DNA of 11,924 nt from Sphingopyxis macrogoltabida (GTDB lineage Bacteria; Pseudomonadota; Alphaproteobacteria; Sphingomonadales; Sphingomonadaceae), in the NCBI GenBank assembly GCA_003241685.1, contig QFPJ01000062.1, positions 1 to 11,924 on the forward strand, written 5' to 3'. This document shows positions 6,276-11,924 of the stretch, piece by piece (the stretch's first letter is position 1; each line of letters starts with the position of its first letter). Position numbers and translations under genes: made by a program. The notes beneath the pieces were generated by a model. It did not search any database and had not been told where the DNA came from. It saw nothing but the letters and a program-made list of their open reading frames with translations.

Positions 6276-7748
6276 TCAGAACAGGCCGGGCAGTTCGCGC
6301 TGCGATGCGGTCGGCTGGTCGGCGGCCAGCATTTCGGGGCGCGCGGGCGTTCCGGCGCCCAGCGACCGGGCGCCGACTTCGGCGTCGGCGATGCGCGCGG
6401 TACAGCTCGCGCCCGACAGGAAGTCGATCGCGGTGCGGATCGAGGCTTCGCGCGGATCGCCCAGCGGCAGCGACAGGTCGTCGGCCGCGGCACAGCCGTT
6501 GGCGATCTTGGGCGCGAGCCCGCCATAATAGTCGCTCTGCCCGGTCGAATTGCCTGTCGCAAAGGCGACGACGCGCATCCGGTCGTCGCAGGCCGCCCGG
6601 TCGAGCGCGATCTGGCCGACGGGCTTGCCGAAGCTGTTGCTGCCGACCAGCGTCATATTGGTGCCGAGATAGGGCAGCATCGAATTGATCACCATTTCGC
6701 TGGCCGACGCCGTCGATCCGGTGCCGATGAAGGCGATCCGCGTCGGCGCGATCGATTCGGGTTGCGGGCCGAAGAAATGCCGGTCGTTCTCGTTCGCCTT
6801 CGACGGCCGGAAATTGGTCTGGGAGAATAGATCGCTTGCCCCGCGGTTGCGGCCGAGCAGGTCGCCCATCAGTTCGGCGGTCGAAACCAGCCCGCCGCCA
6901 TTATAGCGAAAATCGATGATGACGTCGGTGATGCCGCGATTGCGAAAGTCGAGGAAGGCGGTGCGCAGCTGAGCATCGGCCGAGGCGATGAAGGTGCGCA
7001 GGTTGATATAGCCATAGCTGCGCCCACCCTCGACGATCACCTTGGCGCCATAACGGTCCGAAACCGGGTCGATGTCGAAATTCGCCTTGGTGACGCTGAC
7101 GTCGCGGGTGCCGCCGCCGTCGACGATCCGCAGCACGCGCGTCACGCCCGGATCGCTGGGGCCGAGCGCATCGGTGATGCCCGCCGTGCCCTGCGCCGCC
7201 ACGATGTCGGCGACGCTGCGCATCGTGGCCGCGCTGGTGCCGATCGCGGAGATCTGGGTTCCGCGATCGATGCCGGCGGTCAGCCCCGGCGCGTTTTCAT
7301 AGGCTTCGGCGATGACGACGCGCTGGGTCGCCGGATTGTAGCTCAGCCGGACGCCGAAACCGGCGCTGGCGCCGCTGCTGAAGAAGGCGTTCTCCTCGGC
7401 GATCGAGGTGACATAGGTGAAGAAACGGTCCTTGCCCTGCGCGCGCGCCGGCGCCACCAGCGCGTCGATATAGGATTGCACCGTCGTATGGCTGGCGGGC
7501 GCGACGCCGGCCGCGACATCGGCGGGGAACAGATACCATTCGTCGATCACCGCCTTGGCGAAGGTCTGACGCGCAGTGAGGCTGCAATCGGCGGTCGGTG
7601 TCGGGGTGGGCGATGGCGTCGGGGTGACGGTGACCGGCGGCTGGGTGCTGCTTGGCGTTCCGCCGCCGCCGCAGGACGCCAGCATGAGCGCCGCAAGCGT
7701 CACCGACGCGACGATATTCTTGTGCGTTGTCACTATGTTGCTCCCCAT
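6276..7748 (-). CDS. S41 family (C-terminal processing) peptidase, predicted lipoprotein
   Basis: A 490-residue exported peptidase. The N-terminus is a lipoprotein signal: short basic region, hydrophobic SVTLAALM, lipobox LASC (C26), then GGGG and a Pro/Thr-rich linker (34-52), so it is probably anchored in the periplasm or outer membrane. A PDZ-like region spans about 125-215 (AGFGVRLS, then APGLTAGIDRGTQISAIG). The S41 core follows, with IIDFRYNGGG (277-285), then TASASEM with Ser350 and FGKPVGQ with Lys375; the 25-residue Ser-Lys spacing equals that of CtpA/Tsp, so the dyad appears intact. The ATG at 7748 has only a weak G-rich upstream; GTG at 7733 has GGGGAG seven bases before it and still keeps the full signal, so it may be the true start. 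The C-terminal ~45 residues have no recognisable domain. It stands alone. Confidence 0.88.
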   Translation of the reverse strand: MGSNIVTTHKNIVASVTLAALMLASCGGGGTPSSTQPPVTVTPTPSPTPTPTADCSLTARQTFAKAVIDEWYLFPADVAAGVAPASHTTVQSYIDALVAPARAQGKDRFFTYVTSIAEENAFFSSGASAGFGVRLSYNPATQRVVIAEAYENAPGLTAGIDRGTQISAIGTSAATMRSVADIVAAQGTAGITDALGPSDPGVTRVLRIVDGGGTRDVSVTKANFDIDPVSDRYGAKVIVEGGRSYGYINLRTFIASADAQLRTAFLDFRNRGITDVIIDFRYNGGGLVSTAELMGDLLGRNRGASDLFSQTNFRPSKANENDRHFFGPQPESIAPTRIAFIGTGSTASASEMVINSMLPYLGTNMTLVGSNSFGKPVGQIALDRAACDDRMRVVAFATGNSTGQSDYYGGLAPKIANGCAAADDLSLPLGDPREASIRTAIDFLSGASCTARIADAEVGARSLGAGTPARPEMLAADQPTASQRELPGLF

Positions 7749-7802
7749 CGCCGGCCCCAGCCCCGGCCGCTGCCGCCTATGGACGACGAAATCGGGTCGC
7801 CG

Positions 7803-8513
7803 TCAACCGGCCAATTCGGCCGGTGCGTCGCCCCGGCCCTTGAACCCCTGGGCGATCACATAAAGTTCCGGGGAACCCTTGCGGCTCGCGGGCGGCTTGG
7901 CGTGCTTGACGCTGGTGAAGTGGCGCTTGAGCAGGGTCAGCAACTCGCGGTCGGCGCCGCCGGCGAACACCTTGGCCACGAAGGCGCCACCGGGCTGCAG
8001 CGTCTGGACGGCGAAGTCGGCGGCGGTTTCGGCAAGCGCGATCGTGCGCAGATGGTCGGTCTGCGGATGGCCGACGGTGTTCGCCGCCATGTCCGATATG
8101 ACGAGGTCGGGCGCGCTGCCCAGCGCGTCGATCAGCGCGTCGGGTGCGGCATCGTCCATGAAATCCATCTCGAGGATCGCGACCCCCTCGATCGGTTCGC
8201 ACGCCAGCAGATCGATCCCCGCGACGCGGGCGCGGGGATTGGTCTTGCGGACCACTTGCGACCAGCCGCCCGGCGTGATGCCCAGATCGACGACCGCGCG
8301 CGTTTTCTTGAGGAAGCCGAATTTTTCGTCGAGTTCGATCAGCTTGTAGGCGGCGCGCGAACGATAGCCTTCGGCCTGCGCGCGCCGGACATAGGGGTCG
8401 TTGAGCTGGCGTTGCAGCCAGCGCGTCGACGATGTGCTGCGCTTGCGCGCGGTCTTGACGCGCACATGCAGGCCGCCGCGGCCGCCGCCGCTCTTCTTGC
8501 CGCCGCCGCTCAT
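7803..8513 (-). CDS. rlmE: 23S rRNA (uridine-2552-2'-O) methyltransferase RlmE (FtsJ/RrmJ)
   Basis: A 236-residue SAM-dependent RNA 2'-O-methyltransferase that modifies U2552 in the A-loop of 23S rRNA during late 50S assembly. The N-terminus is a flexible Gly/Lys/Arg-rich stretch (1-27). Substrate-binding RSRAAYKLIELDEKF (51-65) carries K57. The SAM loop is VDLGITPGGWSQV (75-87). The catalytic residues follow as D141 in VISDMAANTVGH, K181 in AFVAKVF and E216 in SPELYVIAQGF; the spacings of 40 and 35 equal those of the E. coli enzyme (D124, K164, E199), with the first Lys about 84 before the Asp. The SAM loop is usually LGAAPGGW; IT replaces AA here. The start codon ATG overlaps the TGA stop of the upstream phosphatase gene (ATGA), which indicates translational coupling. 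Upstream in-frame extension lies inside that gene and is rejected. Confidence 0.94.
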   Translation of the reverse strand: MSGGGKKSGGGRGGLHVRVKTARKRSTSSTRWLQRQLNDPYVRRAQAEGYRSRAAYKLIELDEKFGFLKKTRAVVDLGITPGGWSQVVRKTNPRARVAGIDLLACEPIEGVAILEMDFMDDAAPDALIDALGSAPDLVISDMAANTVGHPQTDHLRTIALAETAADFAVQTLQPGGAFVAKVFAGGADRELLTLLKRHFTSVKHAKPPASRKGSPELYVIAQGFKGRGDAPAELAG

Positions 8514-9601
8514 TTGCGGTGCATGCGCCGCGTGACGGGCACGTCGCGTCCCTGCATCGCCAGCGTCCGCAAAATGCCTTCGCGAATGCCGCGGTCGGCG
8601 ACGCCGACGCGCGCCGCGGGCCACAGGTCGATGATGCTTTCCAATATGGCGCAGCCCGCCACGACCAGGTCGGCGCGTTCGCGGCCGATACAGGCGATTT
8701 CGGCGCGGTCGGCGATGCTCGCTTCGGCCAGCCGGCGGCTGATGTCGCGCATGGCGTCGGCGGGCACCACCAGCCCGTCGACCGCGCGCCGGTCGTACCG
8801 CGGCAGGTCCAGAAAGACGCTGGCCAGCGTCGTCACCGTGCCGCTGGTGCCGAGCAGGCGCAGCGGCTGGCCCGCGAACCGCGCGGCGCGGCCGGCGAAC
8901 GATGCAAAGGCGTCGCTGGTGACGGCCCGCATCTGGGCATAACTCGCCTGCCGCGCGGGCAGGCTGTCGTCAGGCAGTGGCGTATGCTCGCTGAGCGACA
9001 CGACGCCCCACGGCACGCTGATCCAGTCGTGGATGACGACGTCCGCGTCGGTCGCCTCGACATGCATCAACTCGGTCGAGCCGCCGCCGATGTCGAAGAT
9101 CAGCGCCGGCCCATCGCCGGGCTCCATCAGATTATGGCAGCCGAGAACCGCCAGCCGCGCCTCTTCGGCGGCGGTGATCACGTCCAGCACGATGCCGGTT
9201 TCGCGCCGCACCCGGTCGACCAGTTCGTCGCAATTGGCGGCGCGGCGACACGCCTCGGTCGCGACCGCGCGCGACAGGCTGACATGGCGCCGCCGCAGCT
9301 TGTCGGCGCAGACGGCGAGCGCGCTGACCGCGCGGTCCATCGCGGCGGCGCTGATCCGGCCGCTGCCGTGCAGGCCCTCGCCCAGACGGACGATGCGGGA
9401 AAAGGCGTCGATGACGACCAGTTCGCCGTCCTGCGGGCGCGCGATCAGCAACCGGCAGTTGTTGGTGCCAAGGTCGATCGCGGCATAGCTTCTCGGTCGT
9501 GTGAAGGGGGCCGGGCGTGGACCGGGTCCTGCCCTTTTCGATATCGGCGCCGCCGGTCCGGACCGCGGCGGTCGCCCTGATGGCGCTGCCATTTGCCGCA
9601 T
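8510..9601 (-). CDS. Ppx/GppA family phosphatase (exopolyphosphatase or pppGpp phosphohydrolase)
   Basis: Member of the ASKHA phosphotransferase superfamily. It is predicted to hydrolyse inorganic polyphosphate processively or to convert pppGpp to ppGpp; the two cannot be separated from the sequence. Motifs in order are YAAIDLGTNNCRLLIA (phosphate-1 loop), RAVATEACRRA, ITAAEEARLAVLG (acidic pair for water activation), FDIGGGSTELMHVE (phosphate-2) and GTSGTVTTLAS (adenosine/phosphate loop). From the ATG at 9601 it is 363 residues, matching the short form with no C-terminal HD-like domain (the E. coli enzymes exceed 490). The ~38 residues before YAAIDLG are Pro/Arg-rich and have no clear ribosome site. 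ATG 9601, ATG 9592 and an in-frame TTG at 9637 are all possible, so the start is uncertain. It is coupled by a 4-bp ATGA overlap to rlmE, forming the clearest operon in the window. Confidence 0.88.
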   Translation of the reverse strand: MRQMAAPSGRPPRSGPAAPISKRAGPGPRPAPFTRPRSYAAIDLGTNNCRLLIARPQDGELVVIDAFSRIVRLGEGLHGSGRISAAAMDRAVSALAVCADKLRRRHVSLSRAVATEACRRAANCDELVDRVRRETGIVLDVITAAEEARLAVLGCHNLMEPGDGPALIFDIGGGSTELMHVEATDADVVIHDWISVPWGVVSLSEHTPLPDDSLPARQASYAQMRAVTSDAFASFAGRAARFAGQPLRLLGTSGTVTTLASVFLDLPRYDRRAVDGLVVPADAMRDISRRLAEASIADRAEIACIGRERADLVVAGCAILESIIDLWPAARVGVADRGIREGILRTLAMQGRDVPVTRRMHRK

Positions 9602-9728
9602 GGCAAGGATAACCTGTCTCTGCTCACGCGCCCGCAAAACCGCGGACGTGCACTTGCCGCCAGCCTAGGCGCGCGCCCCACGGAAGGCAAGTCCGCCCGA
9701 TGCGCCCAAATCCTGCCGTTCCGGGCAT

Positions 9729-9761
9729 AAAGAAACCCCCGCCCGGCGGACCGGACGGGGG
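9729..9761 (-). terminator. Rho-independent terminator of the glycine-zipper gene
   Basis: On the minus strand CCCCCGTCCGG, loop TCCG, CCGGGCGGGGG (11 bp including one G-U pair), followed by TTTCTTT. It lies about 40 bp after the stop of the glycine-zipper gene and before the ppx gene, so the two are separate transcription units. Confidence 0.88.
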
Positions 9762-9801
9762 AAGAGGAGGAGAGTCCATTTCTTGGGGGTCGGGACTGGC
9801 C

Positions 9802-10203
9802 TTAGCGGCAGCCGTCATTCCCCTTGTCGATCGCGCGGCCGGCGATGGCGCCGACGGCGCCGCCGATGATCGTGCCGACCGTCCGGTCGCCGCGACCCGC
9901 GATTTCGTGGCCGGCAAGGCCGCCCGCGATGGCGCCGATCACCGTGCCGCCGGTGCCGTTATCGCACTGGCGATAGTTGCGGCGGTCGTTGCGGCCGTTG
10001 TAGTAACGGCGGTCGCTGCGATAATCGCGGCGGTCGTAGCGGCGATCGCTGCGGTCATAGCGACGGTGGTCGCGATCGTAGCCCGCATAATAATTGTTCT
10101 GGCCGTTGTAATAGCCCGAGTGGGCCGCGGCCGGCGCTGCCATGCCCAGCGTCGCGGTGGACATCAGGGCGGCGAGGGAGAGCGTCACAAATTTTTTCAT
10201 CAT
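9802..10203 (-). CDS. Glycine-zipper 2TM domain envelope protein (17-kDa surface-antigen type)
   Basis: A 133-residue exported protein. A Sec signal peptide (MKKFVTLSLAALMSTATLG, cleavage likely after APAAA at about residue 27) has no lipobox. The mature N-terminal half (28-79) is a very polar, tandemly repeated Tyr/Arg/Asp stretch of RRYDR and YRSDRRYY units. The C-terminal part (83-125) is a paired glycine zipper, GTVIGAIAGGLAG and GTIIGGAVGAIAG, typical of the Rickettsia 17-kDa antigen/OmpA-like zipper domain that inserts into or lines the outer membrane. Two cysteines (C80, C132) flank the zipper and could pair. Start: AAAGGAG is four bases before the first and seven before the second of two adjacent ATGs (10203, 10200), so either can be used. 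It is monocistronic, with its own terminator at 9729-9761. The function of such proteins is poorly known; an envelope-stability role is inference. Confidence 0.87.
   Translation of the reverse strand: MMKKFVTLSLAALMSTATLGMAAPAAAHSGYYNGQNNYYAGYDRDHRRYDRSDRRYDRRDYRSDRRYYNGRNDRRNYRQCDNGTGGTVIGAIAGGLAGHEIAGRGDRTVGTIIGGAVGAIAGRAIDKGNDGCR
9965..10085 (-). repeat. Degenerate short tandem repeats encoding the Arg/Tyr/Asp-rich stretch
   Basis: Repeated units related to CGGCGGTCGTAGCG occur across the coding DNA of the glycine-zipper gene, translated on the minus strand as RRYDR/RSDRR motifs. Spacing follows codon multiples, which suggests expansion by slippage under selection for the reading frame. 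Confidence 0.6.
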
Positions 10204-10280
10204 CTTGCTCCTTTATTTCGTCGTTTGCCCTCTTGGGCGGTGGGTCGATGAAAGGGGTTTTGCCCGATTCGCTTTGAGCA

Positions 10281-10315
10281 AAGCCTGAACATGGCTGTTG
10301 GCTGGCGTTCAGCTT
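10281..10315. promoter_or_regulatory. Inverted repeat in the divergent gap between glycine-zipper and phytase-like genes
   Basis: AAGC-C-TGAAC, then 16 bp, then GTTCA-GCTT: nine base pairs interrupted by one bulged C. It lies 78 bp upstream of the minus-strand gene and 65 bp upstream of the plus-strand gene, a suitable place for an operator or a 5' UTR structure. No confident -35/-10 pair was found around it. Confidence 0.3.
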
Positions 10316-10379
10316 CGCGGGCGTCGCGGCGGTCCCGCGGCGCTTCCCTTTTTGCCGGCCGCCCTCTAACCCCGCGCCG

Positions 10380-11375
10380 ATGCGCCGCCTTCTTGCCGCC
10401 CTGTTGATTTTCCTGGCGATCGGGCCGGTTCCGGGCACCGTGCAGCGCGCGCCGCCCATCGACCTGACCGAACGGATCGCGATGCGCGTTCTGGACCATC
10501 CGCCGGGTCGCACGGGTTCGCTGCGTTACGTGCGGGGCTGGCGGCTGGTCAGTCCGCACAGCCATTTCGGCGGCTTCTCCGGCCTGGCCGTTATCGGCCC
10601 GAATCATTTTCAACTGGTCGGCGACAATGGCTATTGGACGCGCTTCACATGTACCGACGCGGGCCGGGTCGATGATCTTCGCATCGCGCCGTTGCCGACG
10701 CCCGATGGGCGGCCGCGCCAGAAGGCGATGATCGATGCCGAGGCGATGGTCCATGATCGCGCCAGCGGGAAAAGCTGGATCGCGCTGGAGGGGATCAACC
10801 AGATCTGGCGGCTCGACCCCGGACTGACGCGAATCGAGGCGCGCGCGAAGCTGCCCGGTCCGCGCTGGCCGGCGAATCTGGGGCCGGAAGCGATGGTGCG
10901 GCTGGCCGATGGCCGGACGATCCTGTTTTCGGAAGATGCCGACGACGATCCGCGCGGGCGCGCGGCGCTGCTCTATCGGGGCGATCCGACCCGGCCGGGC
11001 AAGCCGCCGCTGCCTTTCCTGTACGATGCGGAGGGCAAGGGGCTGGTCAGCGACGCGGCGCCGCTTCCCGACGGGCGCATCCTGCTGGTGCATCGCAAAC
11101 TGGGTTTCCGGCCGGTGTTCACGACCATCCTCGCGATTCTGGACCCCGCCGACATTCGCAGCGGCGCGGCCGTGCGGTCGCGCGCGATCGGCCGGGTGCC
11201 GCGCCCGCTCGCCGAAAATTACGAAGGCGCGGCGATCACGGTCGAGGACGGCCGCACTTTCCTGTGGCTGGTGTCCGACGATAATTTCAACCGCTGGCAG
11301 CGCAGCCTGTTGCTCCGCTTCGAACTGGTCGACCTGCCGCCGCGGCGTGCGGACAGCAAAAAGGCCGCGCGGTAA
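10380..11375 (+). CDS. Secreted esterase-like/phytase-like domain protein (PF13449 type)
   Basis: A 331-residue protein with an N-terminal signal or membrane anchor (RRLLAALLIFLAIGPVPG, 2-19), so it is probably periplasmic. The remainder is a beta-propeller of the "esterase-like activity of phytase" family. Recognisable blocks are FGGFSGLAVIG (63-73), LVGDNGYWTRF (79-89), IDAEAMVHD (118-126), GPEAMVRLADGRTILFSED (168-186), AENYEGAAITVEDG (278-291) and the near-terminal VSDDNFNRWQRSLLLRFEL (298-316), all conserved points of the family. The true substrate is unknown; phytase activity has not been shown for most members. No good ribosome site precedes the ATG, though the signal peptide begins there. 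The last codons, KKAAR and the stop, coincide with the terminator hairpin of the opposite-strand rpmB gene. It is divergent from the glycine-zipper gene. Confidence 0.85.
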   Translation: MRRLLAALLIFLAIGPVPGTVQRAPPIDLTERIAMRVLDHPPGRTGSLRYVRGWRLVSPHSHFGGFSGLAVIGPNHFQLVGDNGYWTRFTCTDAGRVDDLRIAPLPTPDGRPRQKAMIDAEAMVHDRASGKSWIALEGINQIWRLDPGLTRIEARAKLPGPRWPANLGPEAMVRLADGRTILFSEDADDDPRGRAALLYRGDPTRPGKPPLPFLYDAEGKGLVSDAAPLPDGRILLVHRKLGFRPVFTTILAILDPADIRSGAAVRSRAIGRVPRPLAENYEGAAITVEDGRTFLWLVSDDNFNRWQRSLLLRFELVDLPPRRADSKKAAR

Positions 11376-11386
11376 ACCGGCGGCCT
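11358..11386 (-). terminator. Rho-independent terminator of rpmB
   Basis: On the minus strand AGGCCGC-CGG-TTTA-CCG-C-GCGGCCT (7-bp outer stem, one bulged C, 3-bp inner stem) followed by TTTT. It is 27 bp beyond the rpmB stop. The plus-strand gene's stop codon TAA (11373-11375) is in the loop. On the plus strand no T-tract follows. Confidence 0.82.
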
Positions 11387-11413
11387 GATTGCATCAGCGA
11401 TTCGGGTGACGAA

Positions 11414-11707
11414 TTACGCGGCCTTTTCGGCCAGCTTCTTCGCGACTTCCTTCTTCACCTTGCGCGCGGTGGCCGACAGCTGGTCGTCGCCGGCCTTCAT
11501 CAGCCAGTTGTCGAGACCGCCATTATGTTCGACCGAGCGCAGGCCGTGCGTCGAAACGCGCAGCTTCACACCCTTGCCCAGCGCGTCCGACAGCAGCGTG
11601 ACGTTCTGCAAATTGGGCAGGAAGGTGCGCTTGGTCTTGTTGTTGGCGTGGCTGACATTGTGGCCCACCTGGCGGCCCTTGCCGGTCAGTTCGCAAATGC
11701 GCGACAT
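11414..11707 (-). CDS. rpmB: 50S ribosomal protein L28
   Basis: A 97-residue structural protein of the large ribosomal subunit. The L28 signature is clear: MSRICELTGKG (1-11) followed by GHNVSHANNKTKRTFLPNLQ (15-34), then STHGLRSVEHNGGLDNWL. The Lys-rich C-terminal helix (KVKKEVAKKLAEKAA) and a length of 97-98 residues match the alphaproteobacterial form. The ATG at 11707 is preferred because AAGGAAG precedes it and the family N-terminus starts there; the in-frame extension to 11752 adds a non-family Arg-rich stretch. It is transcribed alone, without rpmG next to it. A candidate promoter lies at 11793-11819 and a terminator at 11358-11386. Confidence 0.96.
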   Translation of the reverse strand: MSRICELTGKGRQVGHNVSHANNKTKRTFLPNLQNVTLLSDALGKGVKLRVSTHGLRSVEHNGGLDNWLMKAGDDQLSATARKVKKEVAKKLAEKAA

Positions 11708-11792
11708 CGTCTTCTTCCTTACAAAATCTGAGCGGCGTGCCGGCGGACGCAAAAGACGCCACAGGAACCGGGTGGGCCGGGAAAGGCGCGCG

Positions 11793-11819
11793 CTTATCGG
11801 CTTGCCGGAGATTCGTCAA
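11793..11819 (-). promoter_or_regulatory. Candidate promoter of rpmB
   Basis: On the minus strand TTGACG (11819-11814) is followed by a 17-bp spacer and TAAGCG, or a 15-bp spacer and GATAAG. The -35 is good and the -10 is weak. It would give a leader of roughly 75-80 nt before the ATG at 11707. Confidence 0.35.
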
Positions 11820-11852
11820 GGGATTAGGCAGTTTTCCCTGTCGGAATCCGGC

Positions 11853-11924
11853 GCCGGCCCGCTCCCCCTCCCGGCCTTCCATAGCATATCCTGAATGGGA
11901 GGCCGGGAGGGGGAGCGGGCCGGC
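11853..11924. repeat. 28-bp-arm GC-rich inverted repeat at the window edge
   Basis: Bases 11853-11880 (GCCGGCCCGCTCCCCCTCCC, then GGCCTTCC) are the reverse complement of 11897-11924 with a single T/G difference, around a 16-base, AT-richer loop (11881-11896). The pairing continues to the last base, so the repeat may extend beyond the window. It could fold as a very stable hairpin in either strand. No T-run is visible inside the window; whether it ends transcription of the next gene cannot be seen. Confidence 0.88.

Noticed and set aside
5108..6688. 526-codon plus-strand frame across the transglutaminase, tRNA and S41 genes
   Set aside because: It is Arg-rich, low in motif content and passes through a tRNA; typical shadow of high-GC coding DNA.
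7476..8942. 488-codon plus-strand frame opposite rlmE and ppx
   Set aside because: It is antisense to two genes with intact catalytic motifs and shows no recognisable domain.
9965..10085. Repeated units resembling a CRISPR array
   Set aside because: Units are short, degenerate and codon-spaced with no unique spacers, and they lie inside a good coding gene.
9700..10251. Long plus-strand frame rich in Val/Ala/Ile opposite the glycine-zipper gene
   Set aside because: The hydrophobic repeats are the antisense reading of the RRYDR-type repeats; the minus-strand frame has a signal peptide, ribosome site, zipper motif and terminator.
10281..10315. LexA box from the GAAC/GTTC elements
   Set aside because: The alphaproteobacterial LexA site is a direct repeat GTTC-N7-GTTC; here the halves are inverted and 16 bp apart.

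Overview
The window is GC-rich, densely packed bacterial chromosome. The gene set points to an alphaproteobacterium, most likely of the Sphingomonadales (Sphingopyxis/Sphingomonas type): a Tet-family MFS transporter, a DUF-like phytase-domain protein, an Arg/Tyr-rich glycine-zipper envelope protein, a ppx-rlmE pair, an L28 of alphaproteobacterial length, and short intergenic GC-rich hairpins. This placement rests on protein style and genome style, not on a 16S or database match.

Layout from left to right. A low-molecular-weight protein tyrosine phosphatase lacks only its first few codons at the window edge; it runs convergently into thpR (RNA 2',3'-cyclic phosphodiesterase) and the tails overlap by 88 bp. 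Directly upstream of thpR lies a 268-bp non-autonomous mobile-element candidate bounded by perfect 26-bp inverted repeats. A Bax-inhibitor-1/YccA membrane protein follows, closed by a strong intrinsic terminator, then a REP-like hairpin. A glutathione S-transferase (minus) and a stand-alone CinA-type molybdopterin-binding-domain protein (plus) are divergent. The latter collides tail to tail with a Tet-type MFS exporter (minus). That exporter is divergent from a transglutaminase-like cysteine protease, whose last codons and stop lie inside an antisense tRNA-Gly(CCC) gene.

The right half holds a secreted lipoprotein S41 peptidase with PDZ and Ser-Lys dyad, and an exopolyphosphatase/GppA-type phosphatase translationally coupled (ATGA) to the 23S rRNA 2'-O-methyltransferase RlmE. 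It continues with a glycine-zipper envelope protein with its own terminator, a secreted phytase-like/esterase-like protein, and rpmB (ribosomal protein L28) on the minus strand. The window ends in a 28-bp-arm GC-rich inverted repeat.

The genes are mostly independent housekeeping and envelope functions, not one pathway; the clear operon is ppx-rlmE. I see no CRISPR array, defence island, phage, toxin-antitoxin pair or biosynthetic cluster. The unusual features are the mobile-element candidate and several places where genes share bases with RNA genes, terminators or opposite-strand genes.
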